A DNA stretch of 19,244 nucleotides from JAZDJP01 sp043803805 (lineage in GTDB: Bacteria > Planctomycetota > JAZDJP01). A program made the position numbers and the translations under genes. The stretch's first letter is position 1. Each line of letters starts with the position of its first letter. The stretch is taken from positions 1-19,244 of the forward strand of contig JAZDJP010000130.1 in assembly GCA_043803805.1 (NCBI GenBank), given 5' to 3'. Shown here piece by piece: positions 13,605-19,244 of the stretch. The notes beneath the pieces were generated by a model. The model did no database searches, was not told where the DNA came from, and saw only the letters and a list, made by a program, of their open reading frames with translations.

Positions 13605-14144
13605 ATGATGACGCTGATGAAAAATCGGTTGCCGTTCAATTCAATAAGAGTCTCCCTTCGAAATTCCACCGGCATGAAATCGAACATGCGAAAAACCCTT
13701 ATCGGCAAAATAAACAATTCCGAATGGTGGCATGTCCCACCACAAGATCCCGATGCCTACGGGAAACAAGGAAAGTTTCTGGCATCGACTTACTTACAGG
13801 CAAGTTTTTATGGAAGACCGAACGACACCCCGGAACGCGTAACGATTCAAAATCCGGTTTATGGTTTTTCCGAAGAAGAGATCATAAAAAAATTATTCCC
13901 AACCCAACAAGCAACCCGTTTGATTGAAACAATACGACGCCCCAACGATAAAAATTGGTATCAAATACGCACTGATGCAGACGCCCGGTTTTCCCAAAGG
14001 GCGAAAGTGCTTGGCTATGACGCCATTGTCCTTATGGTCTCAACCGGCAGAAACGAAATCAAACGCAATAGAAAACCACGTTCCATCGAACTCAACTTAT
14101 TGCATCCCGTTGGGCATCAAACGATACAAGCATCGCAATCATGA
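13605..14144 (+). CDS. uncharacterised protein, possible ADP-ribosyltransferase-like fold
   Basis: A protein of about 179 residues whose start is uncertain: ATGs at 13605, 13608, 13617, 13674 and 13686 are all in frame, none with a clear ribosome binding site. I do not recognise a named family. Visible features are WWHVPPQDPDAY (41-52), GKFLASTYLQASFYGRPN (56-73) and VTIQNPVYGFSEEEI (79-93). Near the end come KVLGYDAIVLM (134-144) and EIKRNRKPRSIELNLL (151-166). The order 'FxSTYxxAxxYGRP', 'NPxYG', 'GYDAIV' and a final E-containing beta-strand recalls small ADP-ribosyltransferase-like domains, which often end in GYDGI followed by a conserved Glu. This is an inference only. The stop overlaps the methyltransferase start by ATGA, so the gene is translationally coupled to the restriction-modification genes. 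It is AT-richer than the housekeeping block. Confidence 0.6.
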   Translation: MMTLMKNRLPFNSIRVSLRNSTGMKSNMRKTLIGKINNSEWWHVPPQDPDAYGKQGKFLASTYLQASFYGRPNDTPERVTIQNPVYGFSEEEIIKKLFPTQQATRLIETIRRPNDKNWYQIRTDADARFSQRAKVLGYDAIVLMVSTGRNEIKRNRKPRSIELNLLHPVGHQTIQASQS

Positions 14145-15019
14145 CACAAACCCTTACCATACCTTCACGTTCTGCCCCTCCGGAGAAAACTAGAGCAAGG
14201 CCATTCCTCAAATGGGCGGGAGGCAAGGGACAACTTCTTACTCAGTTTTCCGAATATTTTCCAAAAAGTTATTCCCGGTATCTGGAACCTTTTGTCGGTT
14301 CCGGGGCCGTGTTCTTTCACCTGCAACCCGATCGGTCTTTTTTGGCAGACCTAAATGCAGAATTGACTAACTGTTACATCTGCATCCGAGATGATGTTGA
14401 TGCCGTGATCTGGAACCTTCAGAAACATAAGGAGAACCACTCCGAAACGTATTACTACGAAGTTCGAACCTGGGACACATTAAAACCCAAGGGACCCGAA
14501 CGAGCCGCCCGGCTAATATATCTGAACAAAACTTGCTTTAATGGTCTTTATCGGGTGAATGGACAAGGGAAGTTCAATGTCCCGATTGGTTGCTATTCCA
14601 ATCCAAATATCTTGGATGAAGAGAATCTTCGGGCGGTATCGCAAGTACTGCAAGAGGTTGAGATTTTCAACCTTCCATTTGATGAATTTTGTCGAAAGTT
14701 TGCGAGAAAAGACGACTTCGTCTATTTTGATCCGCCGTACCAGCCCTTAAGCAAAACATCGAGTTTTACAGGATATACAAAGAATAGTTTCTCACTCGAT
14801 GATCAAGAACGGTTGCGGGACCTTTATATCGAACTGGATGACCTCGGGTGCAAGTTGATGTTGAGCAATTCGTGGTGCCCAGAAATTGCCCAATTATATA
14901 AACAGTACGCGCGCACGTCTTACGAAGTATACGCCAAGCGCGCAATCAACTGCCAAGGCGCGCGGCGCGCGGCTATCAAGGAATATGTAATCCTGAACTA
15001 TGCTCCAAATCCTGACTAG
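14141..15019 (+). CDS. Dam/DpnM-type N6-adenine DNA methyltransferase
   Basis: A D12-class adenine methyltransferase of 292 residues, probably methylating the A in GATC. Motifs: FLKWAGGKGQLL (22-33, motif X with the S-adenosylmethionine-contacting loop), YLEPFVGSGAVFFHL (47-61, motif I) and LADLNAELTNCY (68-79). The catalytic DPPY at 197-200 (motif IV) completes the set. The length matches Dam (278) and DpnM (284). Specificity for GATC is inferred from the family and from the DpnII-type endonuclease that follows; it protects host DNA against that enzyme. The start is set by the ATGA overlap with the preceding gene. The gene ends with a 20-bp overlap into the endonuclease gene. Composition is AT-richer than the upstream genes, consistent with horizontal transfer. 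Confidence 0.93.
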   Translation: MTQTLTIPSRSAPPEKTRARPFLKWAGGKGQLLTQFSEYFPKSYSRYLEPFVGSGAVFFHLQPDRSFLADLNAELTNCYICIRDDVDAVIWNLQKHKENHSETYYYEVRTWDTLKPKGPERAARLIYLNKTCFNGLYRVNGQGKFNVPIGCYSNPNILDEENLRAVSQVLQEVEIFNLPFDEFCRKFARKDDFVYFDPPYQPLSKTSSFTGYTKNSFSLDDQERLRDLYIELDDLGCKLMLSNSWCPEIAQLYKQYARTSYEVYAKRAINCQGARRAAIKEYVILNYAPNPD

Positions 15020-15893
15020 CCGCAAGATACCTCCCGAGCAATTTCTACGGGAATTCCTCTCAACCCTCACGCCTGGAATCATCCCCCGGGCACAATTCAT
15101 CAAGTGGGTCGCGATTGAGGAGAAGATTCGCGCCAACAAAAACATCATTGAGACATTCTCCGGGTTCCACGAAAAAAAAGGGGCGAAACTGATTCAAGAA
15201 CTTGCCGATTGCCTACAATCCTCGGATAATCCGGAGGAGATTCTGAAAGGTGCGTTCGAATTCCTTGGTCATACCGGGGAGGAATTCGTATCCACGGAGG
15301 ACAATGTTACCGTTCACGGACTTTCCGATAGGATACGCAAAGAAGGCGAGGCGGCGGCGCAGGATGCCGCGCGATTGTTTTCGGACCTCGGAATTGAGAA
15401 GATTCTGGAGAGGGAAGATCTCGCAGGGACATTTCTTGGCGTCCAGATCGGACTCGAGACGCACCGACGTAAAAATGTGGGCGGGGAGGCATTCAACACG
15501 GTAGTTGGCAATTTTCTGAAGAACGTGGTCACGGAATTGCGCCCAAAGTTGAATATTGCCCTGAAACCTGAACTCCGTGTTCTTTATGAAGATGGAAAGA
15601 CCAGCAAGAAGGTCGACTTCGGTCTCCTCATTGACGATAAACCGCGCGTCGGCATAGAGGTCAACTTCTACACGGGTTCGGGGTCAAAGCCGACCGAGAT
15701 CAAACGTTCTTATGCCGACGTGAATCGTCATTTGGAGACAGTCGGGGTGGCATTGGTATGGATTACCGATGGAAACGGTTATCTTAAAATGCGGCGCAGT
15801 ATGCAAGAAGCGTTTGAGGCCCATCCCAACACATACAATTTTGAGATGGCCAAGAAACACCTGAAAAACGACCTTTTGACGAAATTCGGTTGA
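15000..15893 (+). CDS. DpnII-family type II restriction endonuclease (GATC)
   Basis: A 297-residue endonuclease of the DpnII/MboI group, which cuts unmethylated GATC. Family marks are THRRKNVGGEAFN (154-166), the metal-site strand KKVDFGLLI (203-211) with Asp206, and the block VGIEVNFYTGSGSKPTEIKR (217-236) with Glu220. LVWITDGNGY (252-261) follows. In this family the PD-(D/E)XK lysine position reads Asn (EVN) and the same is seen here, so that is not a defect. No frameshift is present, so the enzyme looks active. It overlaps the methyltransferase by 20 bp and is followed after 3 bp by a second methyltransferase. The order M then R matches DpnII-type systems, except that the usual DpnA-type second methyltransferase is replaced by a different class. 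Confidence 0.92.
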   Translation: MLQILTSRKIPPEQFLREFLSTLTPGIIPRAQFIKWVAIEEKIRANKNIIETFSGFHEKKGAKLIQELADCLQSSDNPEEILKGAFEFLGHTGEEFVSTEDNVTVHGLSDRIRKEGEAAAQDAARLFSDLGIEKILEREDLAGTFLGVQIGLETHRRKNVGGEAFNTVVGNFLKNVVTELRPKLNIALKPELRVLYEDGKTSKKVDFGLLIDDKPRVGIEVNFYTGSGSKPTEIKRSYADVNRHLETVGVALVWITDGNGYLKMRRSMQEAFEAHPNTYNFEMAKKHLKNDLLTKFG

Positions 15894-15896
15894 ACA

Positions 15897-16703
15897 ATGG
15901 CGAAAAAAAACCACAAGAAATCGAAATCACCCAACGATACCGTCCCCATCGTGGCCGAGACGATGCCGACCTATGCAGTACCGCCGAATGATTTGGAATG
16001 CACGACGGTCTGGTCATTCCCCGTGCGTGGTGAATGGGCGACGCATAACGCATCCTATCGGGGCAATTGGGCGCCGCAGATCCCGCGAAATCTGATCCTT
16101 CGTTACACAAAAGAAGGCGATACCGTTCTGGACCAAATGATGGGCGCCGGCACCACCTTGGTGGAATGCCGGTTGCTGAACCGCAAAGGGATAGGAATTG
16201 ATATCAATCCAGACAGCATTCGACTGGCCCAGAAACACCTAACCTTTACTTGCGAACATGCGCCCAGTATCGTGATTCGACGTGGGGATGCACGCGATCT
16301 AAGCGCGATGCCGGATGCCAGCGTTGACTTGATTGCAACACACCCCCCATACGTAGACATTGTGAAATACAGCGAAGGGAAAATCCTGGAAGACTTGTCG
16401 AATATCCACGATGTCAAGACGTTCTGTGATGAACTCGAGCGGATAGCCCAAGAGTGCTTTCGGGTCCTCAAACCGAACAAATTCTGCGCGATTCTGATGG
16501 GCGACACGCGCCGCAAGGGGTTCTACATCCCATTGGCCTATCGGGTCCTGGAACGTTTCCTGAAGGTTGGATTCGTTCTAAAAGAAGACGTGATCAAAGC
16601 CCAACACAACTGCCGGATGACAGGTTATTGGCGGAGTCAGTCGCAGCGGTTTAATTTCTTATTGATCATGCACGAGCATCTTTTTATTTTCAAGAAACCT
16701 TGA
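15897..16703 (+). CDS. second DNA methyltransferase (N4-cytosine/N6-adenine type)
   Basis: A 268-residue amino-methyltransferase with a conserved N-terminal block VWSFPVRGEWATHNASYRGN (38-57). Motif I, VLDQMMGAGTTLVE (77-90), and GIGIDINPDSI (98-108) bind S-adenosylmethionine. Motif IV, HPPYVDIVKYS (149-159), is the catalytic loop. Motif I precedes motif IV, whereas DpnA is a beta-class enzyme with the opposite order, so this is not the usual DpnII partner. Whether cytosine N4 or adenine N6 is the target, and the sequence recognised, cannot be read here. It starts 3 bp after the GATC endonuclease and is followed after 30 bp by a second endonuclease-like gene, with which it probably forms an independent restriction-modification pair. 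No clear ribosome binding site precedes its ATG. Confidence 0.88.
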   Translation: MAKKNHKKSKSPNDTVPIVAETMPTYAVPPNDLECTTVWSFPVRGEWATHNASYRGNWAPQIPRNLILRYTKEGDTVLDQMMGAGTTLVECRLLNRKGIGIDINPDSIRLAQKHLTFTCEHAPSIVIRRGDARDLSAMPDASVDLIATHPPYVDIVKYSEGKILEDLSNIHDVKTFCDELERIAQECFRVLKPNKFCAILMGDTRRKGFYIPLAYRVLERFLKVGFVLKEDVIKAQHNCRMTGYWRSQSQRFNFLLIMHEHLFIFKKP

Positions 16704-16733
16704 TACGTTTTGGAGTAATGCGGAGACCAGCTC

Positions 16734-17504
16734 ATGGCAATAAATGATTCATGGAGGAAAATATTCGACGACCTCGAAATCGAAAAACACGATTTCAACA
16801 AAGCCCCATACCCCATTTCTGCGAAACAAATCAAATCTTCGTGCCAAAAATTCACAGAAACCGGAGAAAAAGAAGTTCGCATTTTGTGCAAACAAGACAG
16901 CAGAGAATCAAGGCCTTCTATTTTTAAAAGCAACAACCTGTTTTTGCTGCCGGTCAAAAACGGACACTACGTTATTATTCGCGGTGAGGGTTATATTGAT
17001 TTGCCTGCGATAACTCAAGACGTTTTGAATTACCACTCCAAACTCAAGTTTTCACCGGACACGACAAGAGTGGGCGATTCGGAAATGCAACATCTGGACT
17101 ATGCTTACGCAGCCAGCCTCATTCGTTCTTTCACCGGTGACGAATCCCTCATTCTGACCATCCGCGGCCGCAAGTACACCCCAAAATTCGACTTCATGGT
17201 AGGAAACAACCGACTAATTGTTTCCGGTGTTCAAACCGAAGTGGATGCCGGCTATGAGGGAGAAAATCAGGTGGTGTTGATTGAAGCGAAAAATTTTCTG
17301 GCAACGAATGTCATCATCCGACAGTTGTTTTATCCGTTCCGCCAGTGGCAGTCAAAAACCAAGAAAAAAGTTTCAACCCTATTCTTTGAAATGGACAAGA
17401 ACGCAAACGTAATCTCAATTTGGCAGTTCGAATTTTCCGACCCAGATGACTACAATAGTATCACCTTGGCAAAATCGGGAAAATACAAGATCATGGGGAA
17501 CTAA
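16734..17504 (+). CDS. second restriction endonuclease-like protein, PD-(D/E)XK
   Basis: A 256-residue protein that I take as the nuclease partner of the preceding methyltransferase. The central part reads FDFMVGNNRLIV (152-163) and then QTEVDAGYEGENQVVLIEAK (167-186). This has the spacing of a PD-(D/E)XK metal site: Asp171 with Glu184 and Lys186 of the IEAK strand. It is followed by IIRQLFYPFRQW (194-205), a stretch I associate with a group of poorly characterised type II endonucleases. The tail DDYNSITLAKSGKYKI (238-253) is also typical of that group. The recognition sequence is unknown. CGGAG at 16721-16725 is eight bases before the ATG. The gene ends the five-gene AT-richer run. The pairing is inferred from position. 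Confidence 0.78.
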   Translation: MAINDSWRKIFDDLEIEKHDFNKAPYPISAKQIKSSCQKFTETGEKEVRILCKQDSRESRPSIFKSNNLFLLPVKNGHYVIIRGEGYIDLPAITQDVLNYHSKLKFSPDTTRVGDSEMQHLDYAYAASLIRSFTGDESLILTIRGRKYTPKFDFMVGNNRLIVSGVQTEVDAGYEGENQVVLIEAKNFLATNVIIRQLFYPFRQWQSKTKKKVSTLFFEMDKNANVISIWQFEFSDPDDYNSITLAKSGKYKIMGN

Positions 17505-17580
17505 TCACTTCCCCTATTCATAACAATTATCATTGTCTGTTTCTTATCCCCCCTTGACACGCCGCCGGAGGGCGCGCGGA

Positions 17581-17652
17581 CGGGTCGGGAATTAAGCGCG
17601 GCCTGTTTGAGCGCCGTAGGGGCATGGGCGAGTTGGGCGCGCTTCCGACCCG
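17581..17652. repeat. imperfect 15-bp-stem hairpin
   Basis: CGGGTCGG (17581-17588) plus AAGCGCG (17594-17600) pair with CGCGCTT (17638-17644) plus CCGACCCG (17645-17652). A 5-nt bulge (GAATT) interrupts the left arm and the loop is 37 nt. It is the first half of a composite repeat that I recall from unrelated genomes. Confidence 0.65.
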
Positions 17653-17711
17653 GCAAGCGCCCGAGGATAAGCGAAGCAGTCGGCGTGTCCGGGGGCGCCC
17701 TTCCTTGGGCT

Positions 17712-17743
17712 CCACCTTTCCTTGGGCGAGCAAGGAAAGGTGG
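17712..17743. repeat. perfect 13-bp-stem hairpin CCACCTTTCCTTG
   Basis: CCACCTTTCCTTG (17712-17724) pairs exactly with CAAGGAAAGGTGG (17731-17743) around the loop GGCGAG. Neither strand has a T run right after the stem, so although it lies between convergent genes it is not a canonical intrinsic terminator. It could still act as a bidirectional transcript-end structure. Confidence 0.75.
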
Positions 17744-17769
17744 AAACTATTTCATCATCGCCAGAAATA

Positions 17770-18918
17770 TCACACTATCGGCCCGTCCGGCGTAAGGTCG
17801 CGGAGAAAGTCCTCGACCGGAAGGCACGAGATCCCGCCGATCATCAACCGTTCCCGCCCCCGGTACAGCAGGGCAACGCGGGCCTCGGGATAATCCTCGC
17901 GGAACGCGGCGAGCGGACGCGGGTCGCTGGAGCGGACAACGGCGGCATTCTGGACCTCGATCGCCCAGAGGCCGTCCGGGCCGTACACGACGAAATCCAC
18001 CTCGATCCCCGATTTGGTGCGCCAATAACACAGGTCATGCGGACGGCCGCGGTAGGCGATCCACGCCCTGAGGTGCTGGGCCACCAGCCCCTCCAGGGCG
18101 GCGCCGTCCCGCTCGCTCGGCCGGTCGAGAGGCCCCGATGGCCGGATCGTCCGGAACACCCCGGCATCAAAGAAGAAAAACTTGGGATGCCGGACCAGGT
18201 GCCGTTTCGCCCGGCGGGTGAACACCGGGACCCGGAACGACAACAGCAGGTCCTCCAGCACCTGCAGGTAGCCCTCGACGGTTTTGCGGTCCACCTGGCA
18301 ATCCCGCGCAACCTCCGCGGTGTTGAGGACGGCGGCGTGGGAGAAACTGGCCGCCTCGAGAAACCGGGCGAATTGCCCGATGTTGCGGAGAAGCCCCTCC
18401 GCCTGCACCTCCTCCCGCAGGTAGAGCGTCACGTAGGCCTGGAGCGTCCGGACGGGATCGGGCGCGTTCATCACGAGCGGAATCAGCCCCGTCTCCAGGG
18501 CCCGGTCGAGCTGGAACCCCGCCCCCCGTTCGGCCGCCATGAAGGGGTGAAGGGACGCCAGCACCGCCCGGCCCGCCAGCAAATCCACGCCGGTCCGCCG
18601 GAGTTTCCGCGCGCTGGACCCCGTCAGCACAAACCGCGGGGCGTTTTCCGATTCCAGCAGTTGATGAACGACCGGGAGAATCTCCGGAACCTTCTGCACC
18701 TCGTCTACGATCACGATTCTGGGGGATTCGGCCCGGATGCGTTCGCGCAGACGTTCGGGACGGGACGAGAACATCCGATAGGCCTCCGGATCGAGCAGAT
18801 CCACCACGAGAGCGTCCGGGTAACGTTGTTTGACCCATGTGGATTTCCCGGTTCCGCGAGGGCCGAATAAATAATAACTTTGGTCGGGCGGATTGAAAAA
18901 TCTGGATGATAACTCCAT
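17770..18918 (-). CDS. AAA-family ATPase with DUF4143 C-terminal domain
   Basis: A 382-residue AAA_14/DUF4143 protein, a widespread family of unknown cellular role that is common in accessory regions. The N-terminal ATPase domain has Walker A GPRGTGKST (19-27), Walker B RIVIVDEVQKV (67-77) and the sensor-like LTGSSARKL (98-106). A helical, winged-helix-like middle follows (AEVARDCQVDRKTVEGYLQVLE, 201-222). The C-terminal nuclease-like domain shows ALEGLVAQHL (274-283), EVDFVV (306-311) and AIEVQ (319-323). In relatives the last strand usually ends in EVK, so the catalytic lysine of the PD-(D/E)XK fold is Gln here. That suggests a non-catalytic or altered domain. AAGGAAG (18924-18930) is five bases before the ATG. 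It is GC-rich like the chromosome, unlike the restriction genes it faces. Confidence 0.9.
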   Translation of the reverse strand: MELSSRFFNPPDQSYYLFGPRGTGKSTWVKQRYPDALVVDLLDPEAYRMFSSRPERLRERIRAESPRIVIVDEVQKVPEILPVVHQLLESENAPRFVLTGSSARKLRRTGVDLLAGRAVLASLHPFMAAERGAGFQLDRALETGLIPLVMNAPDPVRTLQAYVTLYLREEVQAEGLLRNIGQFARFLEAASFSHAAVLNTAEVARDCQVDRKTVEGYLQVLEDLLLSFRVPVFTRRAKRHLVRHPKFFFFDAGVFRTIRPSGPLDRPSERDGAALEGLVAQHLRAWIAYRGRPHDLCYWRTKSGIEVDFVVYGPDGLWAIEVQNAAVVRSSDPRPLAAFREDYPEARVALLYRGRERLMIGGISCLPVEDFLRDLTPDGPIV

Positions 18919-19077
18919 ATACGCTTCCTTTTAGGAATTAACAACCCCAATACTACGCATAAACCGCCAGGGCGCAATAAGAATTTCGATGAAACGTCAT
19001 CGCGAGGATCTCGCGCCGCCGCACCCCCCTCCCCGTTCTTTACCACGATGACGGGGAGGAGGAGGCTCCGTCCGTAG
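18919..19077. other. intergenic region with two hairpins before the IS element
   Basis: No gene is seen. It holds CGCGAG/CTCGCG around GAT (19001-19015) and CCTCCCCGT/ACGGGGAGG (19028-19036 with 19051-19059, 14-nt loop). The upstream part, 18931-18990, is AT-rich and should contain the promoter of the minus-strand ATPase gene, but I cannot place it firmly. Confidence 0.4.
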
Positions 19078-19244
19078 TGACCCCCTAAAAGCAAGACACT
19101 TTTAATCGGCAGTCAGGGTGACAAATGCTGCCGCAAATTCCTTGGGCGAACGATAGCCCAGGGACGAAAGTATGCGTTCCGCGTTATAAAACCGGACGTA
19201 CTCAAAGATCGCCGCGTGAGCCTCCGAAAACATATCGTACTCAT
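19078..19244 (-). mobile_element. IS3-family insertion sequence, truncated by the window end
   Basis: The transposase C-terminus ends at 19102, and the outward sequence from there to 19078 reads TGACCCCCTAAAAGCAAGAC from the outer edge. That begins with TG and resembles the terminal inverted repeats of many IS3-family elements. The end of the element is therefore placed at 19078; the rest lies beyond the window. The target-site duplication cannot be checked because the other end is not visible. Confidence 0.65.
19102..19244 (-). CDS. IS3-family transposase OrfB, C-terminal fragment
   Basis: The minus strand from the window edge reads in one frame to a TAA at 19102-19104, giving about 47 residues. 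They include EAHAAIFEYVRFYNAER (the conserved C-terminal helix), then SLGYRSPKEFAAAF. This is the classic end of the DDE integrase core of IS3-family transposases, where YIxxFYNxxRxHSxLGYxSPxEF is conserved. Here the usual RxHSxLGY is replaced by ILSSLGY. The DDE residues lie outside the window, so activity cannot be judged. The protein catalyses strand transfer in copy-out-paste-in transposition, usually after a programmed frameshift between OrfA and OrfB. Confidence 0.85.
   Translation of the reverse strand, partial: EYDMFSEAHAAIFEYVRFYNAERILSSLGYRSPKEFAAAFVTLTAD

Larger units (their letters stand above)
17505..17769. other. intergenic region with palindromic repeat, right edge of the island
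   Basis: This 265-bp gap separates the convergent endonuclease-like and ATPase genes. It begins AT-rich and returns to high GC near 17555. It is filled mostly by a structured repeat with two hairpins, listed separately. The TTGACA at 17554-17559 has no matching -10. No gene was found. Confidence 0.5.

Noticed and set aside
15000..15893. Asn in place of Lys at the EVN strand of the DpnII-type enzyme as a sign of inactivation
   Set aside because: To my knowledge DpnII/MboI enzymes conserve EVNFY at this position, so it is the family norm.
17505..17545. Intrinsic terminator after the last restriction gene (ACAAT/ATTGT hairpin)
   Set aside because: The stem is only 5 AT pairs and the following T content is broken; too weak to call.
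17554..17559. TTGACA as a -35 box
   Set aside because: No -10 hexamer at 15-19 bp spacing, and it lies between convergent genes.
17722..18870. Plus-strand frame of about 382 codons opposite the DUF4143 gene
   Set aside because: Walker A and B motifs and a good ribosome binding site are on the minus strand; the plus frame has low-complexity composition.

Overview
This 19.2 kb window is a stretch of chromosome from a GC-rich, Gram-negative-type bacterium. The Gram-negative reading rests on an LpxL-type lipid A acyltransferase and a lipoprotein. I cannot name the taxon from sequence alone. The long exported CBM9/FlgD/beta-propeller protein next to murQ, and the many short dispersed repeats between genes, resemble what is seen in uncultivated PVC-type or neighbouring lineages, but that is a weak inference.

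Layout. Positions 1-257 are AT-richer non-coding DNA with a run of 16 C. At 258-775 (minus) lies a small type II toxin-antitoxin pair. From 1129 to 13219 runs a plus-strand block of housekeeping and envelope genes: an exported CBM9/FlgD-like/propeller protein translationally coupled to murQ; a structured leader and promoter; a UDP-sugar 4-epimerase-like SDR; a CDP-alcohol phosphatidyltransferase (pgsA type); ribBA; recJ; an LpxL-like acyltransferase; a dolichol-phosphate-mannose-synthase-like glycosyltransferase; a small lipoprotein; and UDP-glucose 6-dehydrogenase. Many of these abut or overlap by ATGA. Where they do not, the gap is filled by short periodic repeats, several of which supply the last few codons of the upstream gene.

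From about 13.2 kb the character changes. A tandem repeat, a nested palindromic repeat and a frameshifted PIN-domain (VapC-like) remnant precede an AT-richer defence island at 13605-17504. Its five genes are a conserved-looking protein with a possible ADP-ribosyltransferase-like fold, a Dam/DpnM-type adenine methyltransferase, a DpnII-type GATC endonuclease, a second DNA methyltransferase of another class, and a second PD-(D/E)XK endonuclease. The first four junctions are overlaps or very short gaps, so the five genes look like one transcription unit holding two restriction-modification systems plus an unexplained leading gene. A palindromic repeat (17581-17743) closes the island. A minus-strand AAA/DUF4143 ATPase and the truncated end of an IS3-family element follow up to the window edge.

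How the genes work together. MurQ, PgsA, the LpxL-like enzyme, the glycosyltransferase, the SDR and UDP-glucose dehydrogenase form an envelope-centred set. The dehydrogenase makes UDP-glucuronate, and the SDR may epimerise it to UDP-galacturonate. RibBA (riboflavin) and RecJ (DNA repair) are interspersed. The 3' third is accessory DNA for defence and mobility. The most interesting part is the five-gene, two-specificity restriction operon led by the uncharacterised protein. No tRNA, rRNA or CRISPR array was seen.
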